Below are positions 56,798 through 64,000 of a stretch of DNA of 64,000 bases, piece by piece. The DNA is from Drosophila persimilis. Taxonomy: Eukaryota; Arthropoda; Insecta; Diptera; Drosophilidae. How positions within the stretch are numbered: the first letter of the stretch is position 1; every line of letters starts with the position of its first letter. The translations under genes and the position numbers were made by a program. The DNA is taken from positions 2,170,001-2,234,000 of the forward strand of contig NW_020825317.1 in the NCBI RefSeq assembly GCF_003286085.1. The letters run 5' to 3'. Below the pieces are notes generated by a model. The model was not told the DNA's origin. It worked only from the letters and a program-made list of their open reading frames with translations, and did no database searches.

Positions 56798-57304
56798 ATT
56801 AAGTTGTCCGTATGTCCAAGTAGCCTTAGCTGCTTGATGCGGTGGTCCTCGTGCGGGTTCCGTGGTATAGAATCCTTTATGAAGATTATGTTGGAGAGAT
56901 AACTGTCTCTCTTATCACTGGCCTTGTGGTACAGTGGTATAGAATTAATAATTCAAAGTGTTTACGGCTGGTTGCCGGAGCAAGGTTTATTAACAAGCGT
57001 TAGCTTTCGTTTTAAGAACAGAACTAAAACTAGGAGTATTTAATTTAAGTATTTAATTGCCAAAGAATGCAAAGCTACAAAATATATGTACTTAGAGCTA
57101 CAAAGCTACAGTCGGTAAGCCGACTTGGCATAAGCGATAATGCTGATCTTGCGGCATGTGCAAGATATCAGATTACCGCCGGTTGACCGTCACATTCAGG
57201 GCGCTGAACTGAAGTTCGCTGATTTGGCATCTTGAGTGCAACTGTTGGCTAACATTTGCGATTGTTTATGTTACACAACAATGTGCGAGGGGCACTCGTT
57301 AACT
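56798..57304 (-). repeat. Gypsy-B 5' LTR, second copy
   Basis: 507 bp, duplicate of 44517-45023, again followed by TACA. Confidence 0.92.
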
Positions 57305-58022
57305 TACATACGACAAATACTGAGTATTTAACTTTTCTTTATTGTCGTTTATCAGGGACATAAACATGCAACTAATATTGTCGCGTGTCTACTTATAGTT
57401 TCGTTTGAAATATTCCTATTTTGTGCTAGACACTTGAATGATTTATCAAAATTTTCTTTTATTTTTACTACTGCGGCATTGATATTTTGCTATTGAATCG
57501 GTTTTTTAGCGGTGGGCGCTCTAAGAAGCGCTGTCGGTTCACTGCTCCGGGTCTAGCTTGTTGCGCTAGACGAGGCCGGTGCAGGCTGCACAGGTGTACT
57601 CGCAATGCGGCGTGTGTAGAGGTCCCTCGCAGTCGTTCGGGCAGGTCTTCCTTGACTTTAGTATTTCTGTCGCTTGGGGTGGTGGAGTTGTGATTAGTAT
57701 TTTACTGATATTTTTTATTGCAGTGTAGGTGGTTGTGTGCATTGGCTCTTTCTTTTTTTTTTCTGCTAGCAACAATTTGATGTGATCGAGCTCTGTGTGT
57801 AATTTCACAGATGTGCTCCACGGCAAATTCTCGTTGCTATTTAGCAGTTTGAGCAGTTTGGACTTTCTGGCTCTCAGGCGTTTTACTACGCCGCCACTTC
57901 TGCAACACATACCACTCTACTTACTGCGTTCGGTTTTTTTTGTGTACTGCAACAATTTGTTGCTGATATATTTATGGTTAACCGTTGGGTACAGTGTAGC
58001 CTCAACATATGCACATACTACA
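57305..58022 (-). mobile_element. 412-B-type scrap, second copy
   Basis: Duplicate of 45024-45741: gag start, leader frame and LTR outer end. Confidence 0.85.
57566..57910 (-). CDS. 412-B-type leader frame, duplicate (114 codons)
   Basis: Identical protein text to 45285-45629, including the basic start and the Cys-rich end. Confidence 0.65.
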   Translation of the reverse strand: MCCRSGGVVKRLRARKSKLLKLLNSNENLPWSTSVKLHTELDHIKLLLAEKKKKEPMHTTTYTAIKNISKILITTPPPQATEILKSRKTCPNDCEGPLHTPHCEYTCAACTGLV

Positions 58023-58329
58023 GTATGTTAATGCTTCGGGTTTCCCGATGGTGGATCCGCAGGGTGGCGACCAGGTCTCTGATGCGTTCTAGGTCGGCGC
58101 GTATCACCTGGGCCATCCTGTTCACCTTGAACTCTTCGATGGTTTGTTGGGTTCGGTCAGAGTATTCTTCGTAGGATGTGACGTTCGTTGTGTGGCTCAA
58201 GTATCCGGGCCTGTCCCAGATGACGTCGCCGTCGACAATCGGGATATAACTCTCCGTGGAATAGTCGTTCAGCTTGACCGACGCTTGGGCGGAAACCGTG
58301 AGGGCGAGGAGTGTCAGCAGGGTGGTCAT
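58023..58329 (-). pseudogene. Gypsy-type env N-terminal fragment, second copy
   Basis: Duplicate of 45742-46048, with the signal-like start MTTLLTLLALTVSAQA. Confidence 0.75.
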
Positions 58330-58339
58330 GATTTGGATG

Positions 58340-58824
58340 TGTAAAACGATGTTCAATCCTTTTGTTGGATCGTTGGGGCTCAACCCTCCGATCTGTTTTA
58401 TTGTGTTTTATGTTCTGAATTTTACAATTGTGTTTTGGGCTTTTGTAAGCCAAAAGCCGCGGAGCTGCGTTGCCAGTGACGCCGGCAGCGGAGCGGCAGA
58501 ACTATGTGTTCTTATCTCTTATATGTTAGTATGTATATGTGTGAATATGCTCAGCGCTGTTGGCAGCGAGAGCGCGAGGGAAGATATATGTGTGTATGCA
58601 TGTATATTAGTGCCGTCAAGTCATGGGAACATGCTGACGCTGCACTTGGGTCGCTCGAGGCATTCTTGAGTGAATCGTAATACGATCACCCAGAATGTCT
58701 GGGACTTTATTGTTACGTAAACACTGAAACAAAGTGTTACAGTGTGTATTCTTTAAGTACCGTCGGTACAGTGGGTATTCGAAGTAATGAATACTTTACT
58801 TTACTTTAATATGAGCATACTACA
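58340..58824 (-). repeat. 412-A 3' LTR, second copy
   Basis: 485 bp, duplicate of 46059-46543, followed by the polypurine tract at 58825-58837. Confidence 0.92.
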
Positions 58825-58837
58825 TCTCCCTCCTTTT
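58825..58837 (-). other. Polypurine tract of 412-A, second copy
   Basis: Minus-strand AAAAGGAGGGAGA, duplicate of 46544-46556. A 230-bp AT-rich untranslated stretch follows to 59070. Confidence 0.88.
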
Positions 58838-59070
58838 GAAAAATAACGTAATCTAATGAAGTTATTTTATTTTTAGCTTTTACTATATATGTATACAAGT
58901 TATGTATTCTTAAAAAGACAATTTATATATATATATTTTTTTTCTTTTTAGTCAATTATTAGAATATTGAACTTTAATTAATATTGATAAAATTTAAAAG
59001 TTATTTGAATATAAATGCAGAATAGTATATTTTTATGGTTTATATTTATGTATGGCCATACCAAAAATGA

Positions 59071-60324
59071 TTAATAATTGCAAATCTTTAACCTATCCTT
59101 ATGTACTTTCTGAGTTTTGTTTTTATTATCGGAGATTATGACGTTATCTCTTTCTCCGATACTTTCTACTCTATATGGTCCTATATATTTAAAATCTAGC
59201 TTATGTCCTGTTTCATTTTTCAATAAAACTTTATCTCCTACAGCTAAATTTAAATCTTTTAACTTTAAGTCATATAGCTGTTTATTTTTAATTTTATGCT
59301 CCTCGAGCATAATCCTTGCTCGTTTATATGCTATTTCTAATCTATATTTACTCTCTTTAGAGTAATCATCTATGTTATATAGAGGTGCTATTCTATCTAT
59401 AGTATTAAATTGAACTGGTAAGTTTGAAGTCTTACCGAAAACTAGCTCATATGGACAATAATCATGTGCCATAGAGGGGGTTGTATTAAAACAATATACG
59501 AAGTATTGCAGCCATACATCCCAATCTGATTTGTCAGCTGAGATGTATGAGCGTATGAATTCGTTAAATGTTCTGTGGCTTCGCTCCACGGTTCCTACAG
59601 TCTGGTGATGATGTGCAGTAGAAGTTATGTTTTTGATGTTTCGATTTTTACATAAGTCTTCAATTATTGAATTTTTATATTCTGTTTCCATGTCCGTAAT
59701 GAACGTCTTCATTGGACCGTACTTTAGAATAAAATTTTCAAAAATAGCTTTAGCTACTGTATTTGCACTTTTGTTTCTAATGGGTATGGCGACAAGGTAT
59801 TTTGTCAGGTCACATATTAAGGTGACTGCATATTCATTTCCTTGTTCTGATTTAGGAAGTGGACCGATCGTATCCACTATTACCCTATCAAAAGCCATGT
59901 ATGGTGTTTCTGTAATAGTCAATGGAGTTATTGTGTGCTTGGTTACTTTAGCTTTTTGGCATTTTGGACATTTTCGTATGTAATTGGTTATTTCTTTAGT
60001 CATACCTTTCCAAAAATAATGTCTTTTGACCTTGGCCAAGGTTTTTGTTATGCCTGTATGTCCTCCTTGTATGGGATCATCATGTAATGTAGACAGTATT
60101 GCTTCTTTTTCTTTTTCATTTTTAATTAGGGTCACCGGGTTGAGTAGCGCTACTCTTATTGTTCGTAATATTTTATTGCCCATATTTTTAAAATTATCTA
60201 TTGAAATGTATTCAAAGATATTTTCCCACGGTGCCACTTTGAGTTGGCTGATTTTTTGTTTACCGGCTTGCGTTTCAAGCCTTTGGAAAAACTGACCTAA
60301 GTCAAGGGTTCCATTAGTATACAA
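59071..60324 (-). CDS. 412-A integrase, second copy (417 codons, open, 5' cut by gypsy-A)
   Basis: Reads through the place where copy 1 has an 11-bp deletion (TITETPYMAFDRVIVDTIGP). The zinc finger (GGHTGITKTL, RKCPKCQK), D in VIVDTIGPLP, D in ITDMETEYK, E in TVERSHRTF and the complete C-terminal domain are present. Two further differences from copy 1 (KRHYFWKGM here, KSHYFWKGV there) restore the family consensus, so copy 1 has decayed more. The 5' boundary is the gypsy-A insertion. Confidence 0.9.
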   Translation of the reverse strand: MYTNGTLDLGQFFQRLETQAGKQKISQLKVAPWENIFEYISIDNFKNMGNKILRTIRVALLNPVTLIKNEKEKEAILSTLHDDPIQGGHTGITKTLAKVKRHYFWKGMTKEITNYIRKCPKCQKAKVTKHTITPLTITETPYMAFDRVIVDTIGPLPKSEQGNEYAVTLICDLTKYLVAIPIRNKSANTVAKAIFENFILKYGPMKTFITDMETEYKNSIIEDLCKNRNIKNITSTAHHHQTVGTVERSHRTFNEFIRSYISADKSDWDVWLQYFVYCFNTTPSMAHDYCPYELVFGKTSNLPVQFNTIDRIAPLYNIDDYSKESKYRLEIAYKRARIMLEEHKIKNKQLYDLKLKDLNLAVGDKVLLKNETGHKLDFKYIGPYRVESIGERDNVIISDNKNKTQKVHKDRLKICNY

Positions 60325-60741
60325 GTTAAGTTAAGTAGAATCGACGTTTATTGTAGTATTTATTATTTATTATTTACTCGTCGAAGCGAGATTTATTGTT
60401 CCTCGTTGGAGGTCTAAGAGAATCTAAATTTACATAAAAATGAAAGTCTTAATATTAAGTCCCCGGCCGCCGGCTGCGCAGTCGCCGGTGCATTAATCTG
60501 CTGACATGGCACACGCGCCGGTGTTATGTTGAGCAGCGGCAGTTTCCCACGTTCCACGGCCCCATGGTTGTTGTTGGGCTGTCTGGGCAAGTGTCTCCGT
60601 CAACGCTGCAACTCTCGTGTTCTATTACGCGACGAGGCATGTGCTGTATTTGGTTCATATGAAGGTGTTTAAGCTCATTGACCCGCTGTAGGGTCGAGAA
60701 CCAAATGCAGAGGGAGGGGTATCCGGCTGGATCGGATAACT
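60325..60741 (-). repeat. Gypsy-A 3' LTR, complete
   Basis: About 417 bp, GTTAAGTTAAGTAGAATC...GGATAACT. Its left 250 bases match the truncated LTR at 12000-12240. The exact left edge is uncertain by 4 bases. The second LTR is outside the window, so the TSD cannot be checked. Confidence 0.87.
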
Positions 60742-62185
60742 ACTCCCCCCCTTGAGCAGTCGCCGTCCCCGGCGCACTTATTCTTGCCATTAATCCATTG
60801 ATTTGCCGGGCGTCGCGCTTCTTCGTCAAATATAGTCTGAGCATGGCCATGCCACATACTAGGCCACAAATACCTAGTCCTAGGCAGAATGCAAAGATTG
60901 GTCTGGAACGTGAGGACACCTCTTCCTTTATCTCCTTGATGAAGTTGAGGTTCTCCTCGCTCAACTGGTGGAGGAATGGCAGGCTCAGCACCCTTTTATG
61001 CTCGGTAACATTTAGCAAGGGTGAAGATGCAACTCCTGGGTATCGGCTCTGAACGTTTTTGCGATTCTGATACCGTGAACCATTTATGACGGCATAATCG
61101 TTGAATGTGATTAGATGCGTCCCTGAAATGTTGAGCGCCGCGCTGCCGTCGAAACTTACTGCTGCTGGGTGATCGTTGATGATAATGATCCCGTCGTCGA
61201 CCAGTGTGATGGCGCTGAGGTGGCTGGGTTGCGACTGGCAGTGGGCCACGCCACCAGAATATAATCCTTGGGCACAGGAGTCCTTTGTCGACGTTTCGCA
61301 GAATGTTGTCGTGGTCGTCTGTTTGCAGTCCGACACTGTTACTATCTGGTCGCTGCAGTCGGCGACGATGTTATCGTCAAGTCGAAGGACGGTGCCGTTG
61401 TGGGCGACCGGGAAAATAGTTATCTTTTTGCAAATGTACTTAATCTTAGGGAATTGAATGACAAAGTGTATTATGCTATTTGATTGAAAAACTTTGATTT
61501 TAGATACTTCTAAAATGTTAGTTACGATAACATTGGTGAGCTGATTAGAGAAAATAGAATTAAAGTCATCATGGTCTAATATGACCGGATTGATTACGTT
61601 AACTTTTGCGAGGGAAATGGTGAGCATGAGATTACTTAGTTCGGATGCCAACATTCTGTTCCTAGCCAGCAAGGTCTCGTACAGGTGAGCCGAGTCAATT
61701 TGCTTTCCCTTTGCTGCCTCTAGCAATTTATTGACTGAGTCTGTTAAGCGGTTGATTTGCTCCTGAGACTTAGAATTTATGCTTATCTTCCTGTTATTCG
61801 ATTCAATAAGTTGGGCCTCGTTTATTCGTATCTTTTCTAAGTCGTCCGCGTCCGGAGTTCCGACTACCACCTTTAAGACCGAGCCCAGGATGTTTAGGCT
61901 CCTAGCAACTCTGTGGTGCTCGCTAATCGTGGCTAACATATTTCGGATATGGTCGGTATCCACCACTAGTAGTTTTCGCATGTGCGACTGTGGAAACATC
62001 TCGGTCAAATTTGCGGTCTCGTCCGTTATTCGTTCGTAATCCGTTAAGTTTGTCGAATGCCTAAGGTAATTTATTTCGTCCCATACGAGTATGTCGCCGT
62101 CCAATATCGGTACGTAGTCAGAATGTGAGTAGTCTGTTATGCGAGCGTTTACCAAGGCCACCAGAAGGATTATCATGTGAAACAA
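60740..62185 (-). CDS. env: Gypsy-A env (complete, open)
   Basis: Fusion glycoprotein related to baculovirus F proteins, which in gypsy makes particles infectious. Signal peptide (MIILLVALVNA, ATG at 62176), N-terminal subunit with DYVPILDGDILVWDE, and a putative furin site RVAR (residues 92-95 of the 481-codon frame) followed by the hydrophobic SLNILGSVLKVVVG. Then a coiled region (QINRLTDSVNKLLEAAKGK), Cys-rich middle (DCSDQIVTVSDCKQ, STKDSC), sequons (NISG, NGSR, NVTE), membrane anchor at 429-453 (FCLGLGICGLVCGMAML) and a short tail. The stop overlaps the polypurine tract/LTR edge. A splice acceptor (TTTCTTTCATTCCTTAG) ends at about 62187, two codons before the ATG. No break seen. Confidence 0.93.
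   Translation of the reverse strand: MFHMIILLVALVNARITDYSHSDYVPILDGDILVWDEINYLRHSTNLTDYERITDETANLTEMFPQSHMRKLLVVDTDHIRNMLATISEHHRVARSLNILGSVLKVVVGTPDADDLEKIRINEAQLIESNNRKISINSKSQEQINRLTDSVNKLLEAAKGKQIDSAHLYETLLARNRMLASELSNLMLTISLAKVNVINPVILDHDDFNSIFSNQLTNVIVTNILEVSKIKVFQSNSIIHFVIQFPKIKYICKKITIFPVAHNGTVLRLDDNIVADCSDQIVTVSDCKQTTTTTFCETSTKDSCAQGLYSGGVAHCQSQPSHLSAITLVDDGIIIINDHPAAVSFDGSAALNISGTHLITFNDYAVINGSRYQNRKNVQSRYPGVASSPLLNVTEHKRVLSLPFLHQLSEENLNFIKEIKEEVSSRSRPIFAFCLGLGICGLVCGMAMLRLYLTKKRDARQINGLMARISAPGTATAQGGE
60742..60754 (-). other. Polypurine tract of gypsy-A copy 2
   Basis: Minus-strand CAAGGGGGGGAGT adjoining the 3' LTR. It also encodes the last env codons. Confidence 0.87.
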
Positions 62186-62305
62186 CCTAAGGAATGAAAG
62201 AAAAGGTTGCTTGGTAATCTTGTGATCGAGTCTCTAAGTATGAATGTAAATGGAGCGTAAAAAATAGTCGGCTGAGTGGAACGCTCACGTATGGGCATAG
62301 GGGCA

Positions 62306-63793
62306 TTACCTAAGATTGTCTTTGTGCACAACCCTCCCCCTAATTAGGACCGTTGTCCCCAAGTCCGCTTCTACCGTTTCTTCCACGTACAACGGGGTTA
62401 GTTTATTTCCGAGGCGTCTGTTGGTTTTCATTAATACCTTATCACCTACTCTAAAAACTCTGTTCTGACGCGATCGGTTGACTCGATTGTTCTGCACAAT
62501 CTGAGCTTTCCGTACCCTGTTCTGTACCTCGCTGTGAAAGTCTGCTGCAGCGGCGTTTAAAATATCGATCGGCTTCTTGTTGGTTACCGAGTGTACCGAC
62601 CTGTTGTACTCCACTGTTGCCTGGAGGAAAAGGTCGACTGTGTCGACGATTCCCTTCGCTATCTTGAGGCATCTCGCGATTTCCAACAGAGTACTATGGA
62701 ATCTTTCAACTTGGCCGTTTGAAGTGCTGTGGAGGGGAAGAGCATTCAGAATGTGGGCTCCGAAATTGTCTCGCAGAAGTGACCTGATGGTTTCTGAACT
62801 CAGCGATGGTTCATTGTCGCAATATATTTGTCTAGTGTTGGGGAAAATGTTCATAAGTTGCAAGAGTGGAGCCTTTATATCCGCAATCGTGCGGGAAGCT
62901 ATCGGTTGTACGATGGCAAATTTCGAGAATTTGTCCACGCATGTTAGGAAGTACTTCCTATTTGTTGAAAAAATGTCGACGTGAAGCATTTCTCCAGTGA
63001 ACGAAGGGACTGGCGTTGGTCCCAGCCCCTGTTTTTTTGGATGCCTATCGTACTTTGCTCTAGAACAAATCCTGCAATTCATGACTACCTCGCTTGCGAG
63101 TTTAGTCATTTTTGGGAAATAGTAATCGGCCAAGACCTGTTTTACGTTTTCCTGAGCAGCTCTATGTGCTCGATTGTGTTCGATTGTGACAATCTCCTTT
63201 CTTTCATTTTCATTGAAAATGTCTGTGACCAGATTCTTGCAATGCCAGAACTTGGTCGACGGAAAGGCGCGTACTAGCTCATGCTGAATGCAGGCTAGAG
63301 TCGGAAAATCACAGTGGATTGCGTTTACAACCGTAGGGTTTACTGAGGTCTTCACGACCCCAGTGAGCGCATTTTTGTCCGTAAAATTTATTATGTGTCG
63401 CGTTTTTTCCCCGAAAAGAATAAACATCTGCTTTAGAGGAAAACGCGCCGCTTCTAGGACGATTTGATTCCTAAAACAATTGACAGGTTTGTCTTTCGTT
63501 TCTATCGTGTAAGTCAAAGACGCTTCGCTGTGTATTGTCGCTGCGTCAGGTTGTGGCGCGCTGTCTTCCAATGCATTGATGTTTTGTCGAGACAATGCGT
63601 CTGCGACATGGTTTTCTTTGCCTGGCTTATAGAAATTCTTGGCACCGAGCTCGTCAATGCGTGCCTTCCAGCGTTTTATTTTAGAGTTAGGGTTTCCTTC
63701 GGAAACCGCAAACGTGAGTGGCTGGTGGTCAGTGAACACATTAATGTCCCTGACTCCGTAAATGTAGTGACGAAGCTTCCCCAAGGCCCACAC
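62306..63793 (-). CDS. Gypsy-A RNase H end and integrase (495 codons, open)
   Basis: RNase H end: VFTDHQPLTFAVSEG (D22) and KPGKENHVADALSR. Integrase: zinc finger H206, H210, C240 and C243 (EHNRAH, MNCRICSRAK), catalytic D273 (LHVDIFST), D326 (YCDNEPS) and E363 (NGQVERFHS), then the C-terminal domain ending VVHKDNLR. All catalytic residues are present. The frame is lost upstream at about 63800 by a small indel (CTAAAACTCGCG here, CTAAAAGCTCCCG in copy 1). The env signal-peptide exon starts about 120 bases downstream. Confidence 0.92.
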   Translation of the reverse strand: MWALGKLRHYIYGVRDINVFTDHQPLTFAVSEGNPNSKIKRWKARIDELGAKNFYKPGKENHVADALSRQNINALEDSAPQPDAATIHSEASLTYTIETKDKPVNCFRNQIVLEAARFPLKQMFILFGEKTRHIINFTDKNALTGVVKTSVNPTVVNAIHCDFPTLACIQHELVRAFPSTKFWHCKNLVTDIFNENERKEIVTIEHNRAHRAAQENVKQVLADYYFPKMTKLASEVVMNCRICSRAKYDRHPKKQGLGPTPVPSFTGEMLHVDIFSTNRKYFLTCVDKFSKFAIVQPIASRTIADIKAPLLQLMNIFPNTRQIYCDNEPSLSSETIRSLLRDNFGAHILNALPLHSTSNGQVERFHSTLLEIARCLKIAKGIVDTVDLFLQATVEYNRSVHSVTNKKPIDILNAAAADFHSEVQNRVRKAQIVQNNRVNRSRQNRVFRVGDKVLMKTNRRLGNKLTPLYVEETVEADLGTTVLIRGRVVHKDNLR

Positions 63794-64000
63794 AATTGCT
63801 AAAACTCGCGTTCATTGGTAGCGTAGTGACGCTCACCGTTCTTTAGTGTCCTTGAAATCATAGTTATTGGGCGGCCGCCTTGTGAAAGGACCGCCCCGAT
63901 GCCATAGGCAGAGGCGTCGGTCGTTAGGTCGAACGGTTTTTTGTAATCTGGGTACATCAATATTACGTTTTCTGATGCCAGAATGTTCCTTAATTTCTGA
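63794..64000 (-). pseudogene. Gypsy-A RNase H N-terminal part (to window end)
   Basis: Text LTTDASAYGIGAVLSQGGRP is encoded at about 63860-63940, matching copy 1 at 6740-6810. It is separated from the downstream frame by the indel at about 63800. It continues beyond the window. Confidence 0.8.

Larger units (their letters stand above)
53189..60324. repeat. Tandem duplication, copy 2 (interrupted at 60324)
   Basis: Repeats 40870 onward in the same order. Differences seen: a 38-bp deletion at about 54882 (in the gypsy-B protease), a one-base length change in the T-run near 58938, absence of the 11-bp deletion found in copy 1 at about 47600, and scattered substitutions. At 60324 gypsy-A copy 2 interrupts it within 412-A pol (TAGTATACAA, at the site corresponding to about 48034). 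The rest of the repeat may lie beyond the window. Confidence 0.92.
60325..64000 (-). mobile_element. Gypsy-A copy 2, 3' half (runs off the window)
   Basis: 3' LTR, polypurine tract, env, integrase, RNase H on the minus strand, inserted in 412-A pol of the second duplication copy. Better preserved than copy 1 at 4.4-12.2 kb. The youngest insertion by nesting order. Confidence 0.9.

Noticed and set aside
1-64000. tRNA, rRNA, CRISPR, host protein genes, bacterial features
   Set aside because: None seen on either strand. All long frames are retroelement genes or their shadows.

Overview
This window looks like Drosophila heterochromatin, most likely from an obscura-group species. I base that on the DINE-1/INE-1-type Helentron copies, whose sequence resembles the ISY/ISX-like repeats I recall from that group. 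I see no host gene, tRNA, rRNA or CRISPR array. Almost every supported feature is a transposable element or a piece of one. Every LTR retroelement whose orientation can be read lies on the minus strand: at least ten insertions or fragments from Ty3/gypsy (gypsy-like with env, and 412/mdg1-like) and BEL/Pao (roo-like) lineages. Dense nesting, one orientation and enrichment for env-carrying elements recall flamenco-type unistrand piRNA clusters. That is my main hypothesis, not a demonstrated fact.

Layout. 1-1.4 kb: two DINE copies in head-to-head inversion, forming a near-perfect 0.44 kb palindrome with a spacer. 1.8-4.4 kb: 3' part of a 412-like element (called 412-C here). 4.4-12.24 kb: a degenerate gypsy-like element (gypsy-A copy 1) broken by two DINE insertions, with PBS and a truncated 5' LTR. 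12.24-14.3 kb: a 412-type leader scrap and another decayed gypsy fragment. 14.3-28.7 kb: an env-carrying gypsy-clade element (element F) whose env is split by a 7.5 kb 412-B insertion (16464-24003) with a 4-bp target duplication. 28.7-30.2 kb: a further gypsy pol fragment (G). 30.2-30.7 kb: a 412-C LTR and a 412-B gag scrap. 30.7-45.0 kb: gypsy-B, an almost complete element with TSD TACA, itself interrupted at 34.1-41.1 kb by a roo-like BEL element that carries a solo 412-A LTR. 45.0-46.06 kb: the rest of the 412-B scrap and an env fragment. 46.06-53.19 kb: a full-length 412-A element. 53.19-60.32 kb: a tandem second copy of everything from 40.87 kb on. This copy is interrupted at 60.32 kb by gypsy-A copy 2, which runs off the window end.

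How it was built. Nesting and TSDs give an order. A 412-B copy landed in a gypsy env fragment. Gypsy-B then landed in that 412-B gag, a BEL element in gypsy-B, and a 412-A element (now a solo LTR) in the BEL leader. Another 412-A landed in the env fragment. Unequal exchange between the solo LTR and the 5' LTR of that 412-A element then made a 12.3 kb tandem duplication, and gypsy-A copy 2 inserted last. A similar LTR exchange explains the dimeric 412-B insertion. Most gag-pol-env genes are broken. The longest open ones are 412-B RNase H-integrase, 412-A gag and pol, gypsy-B gag, gypsy-A env and integrase, and BEL gag and pol. The 412-type elements also carry little-studied small upstream reading frames: a membrane microprotein, a Cys-rich basic leader protein, and in 412-A an internally duplicated 136-codon frame. 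Element names 412-A/B/C, gypsy-A/B, F and G are local labels, not database names.
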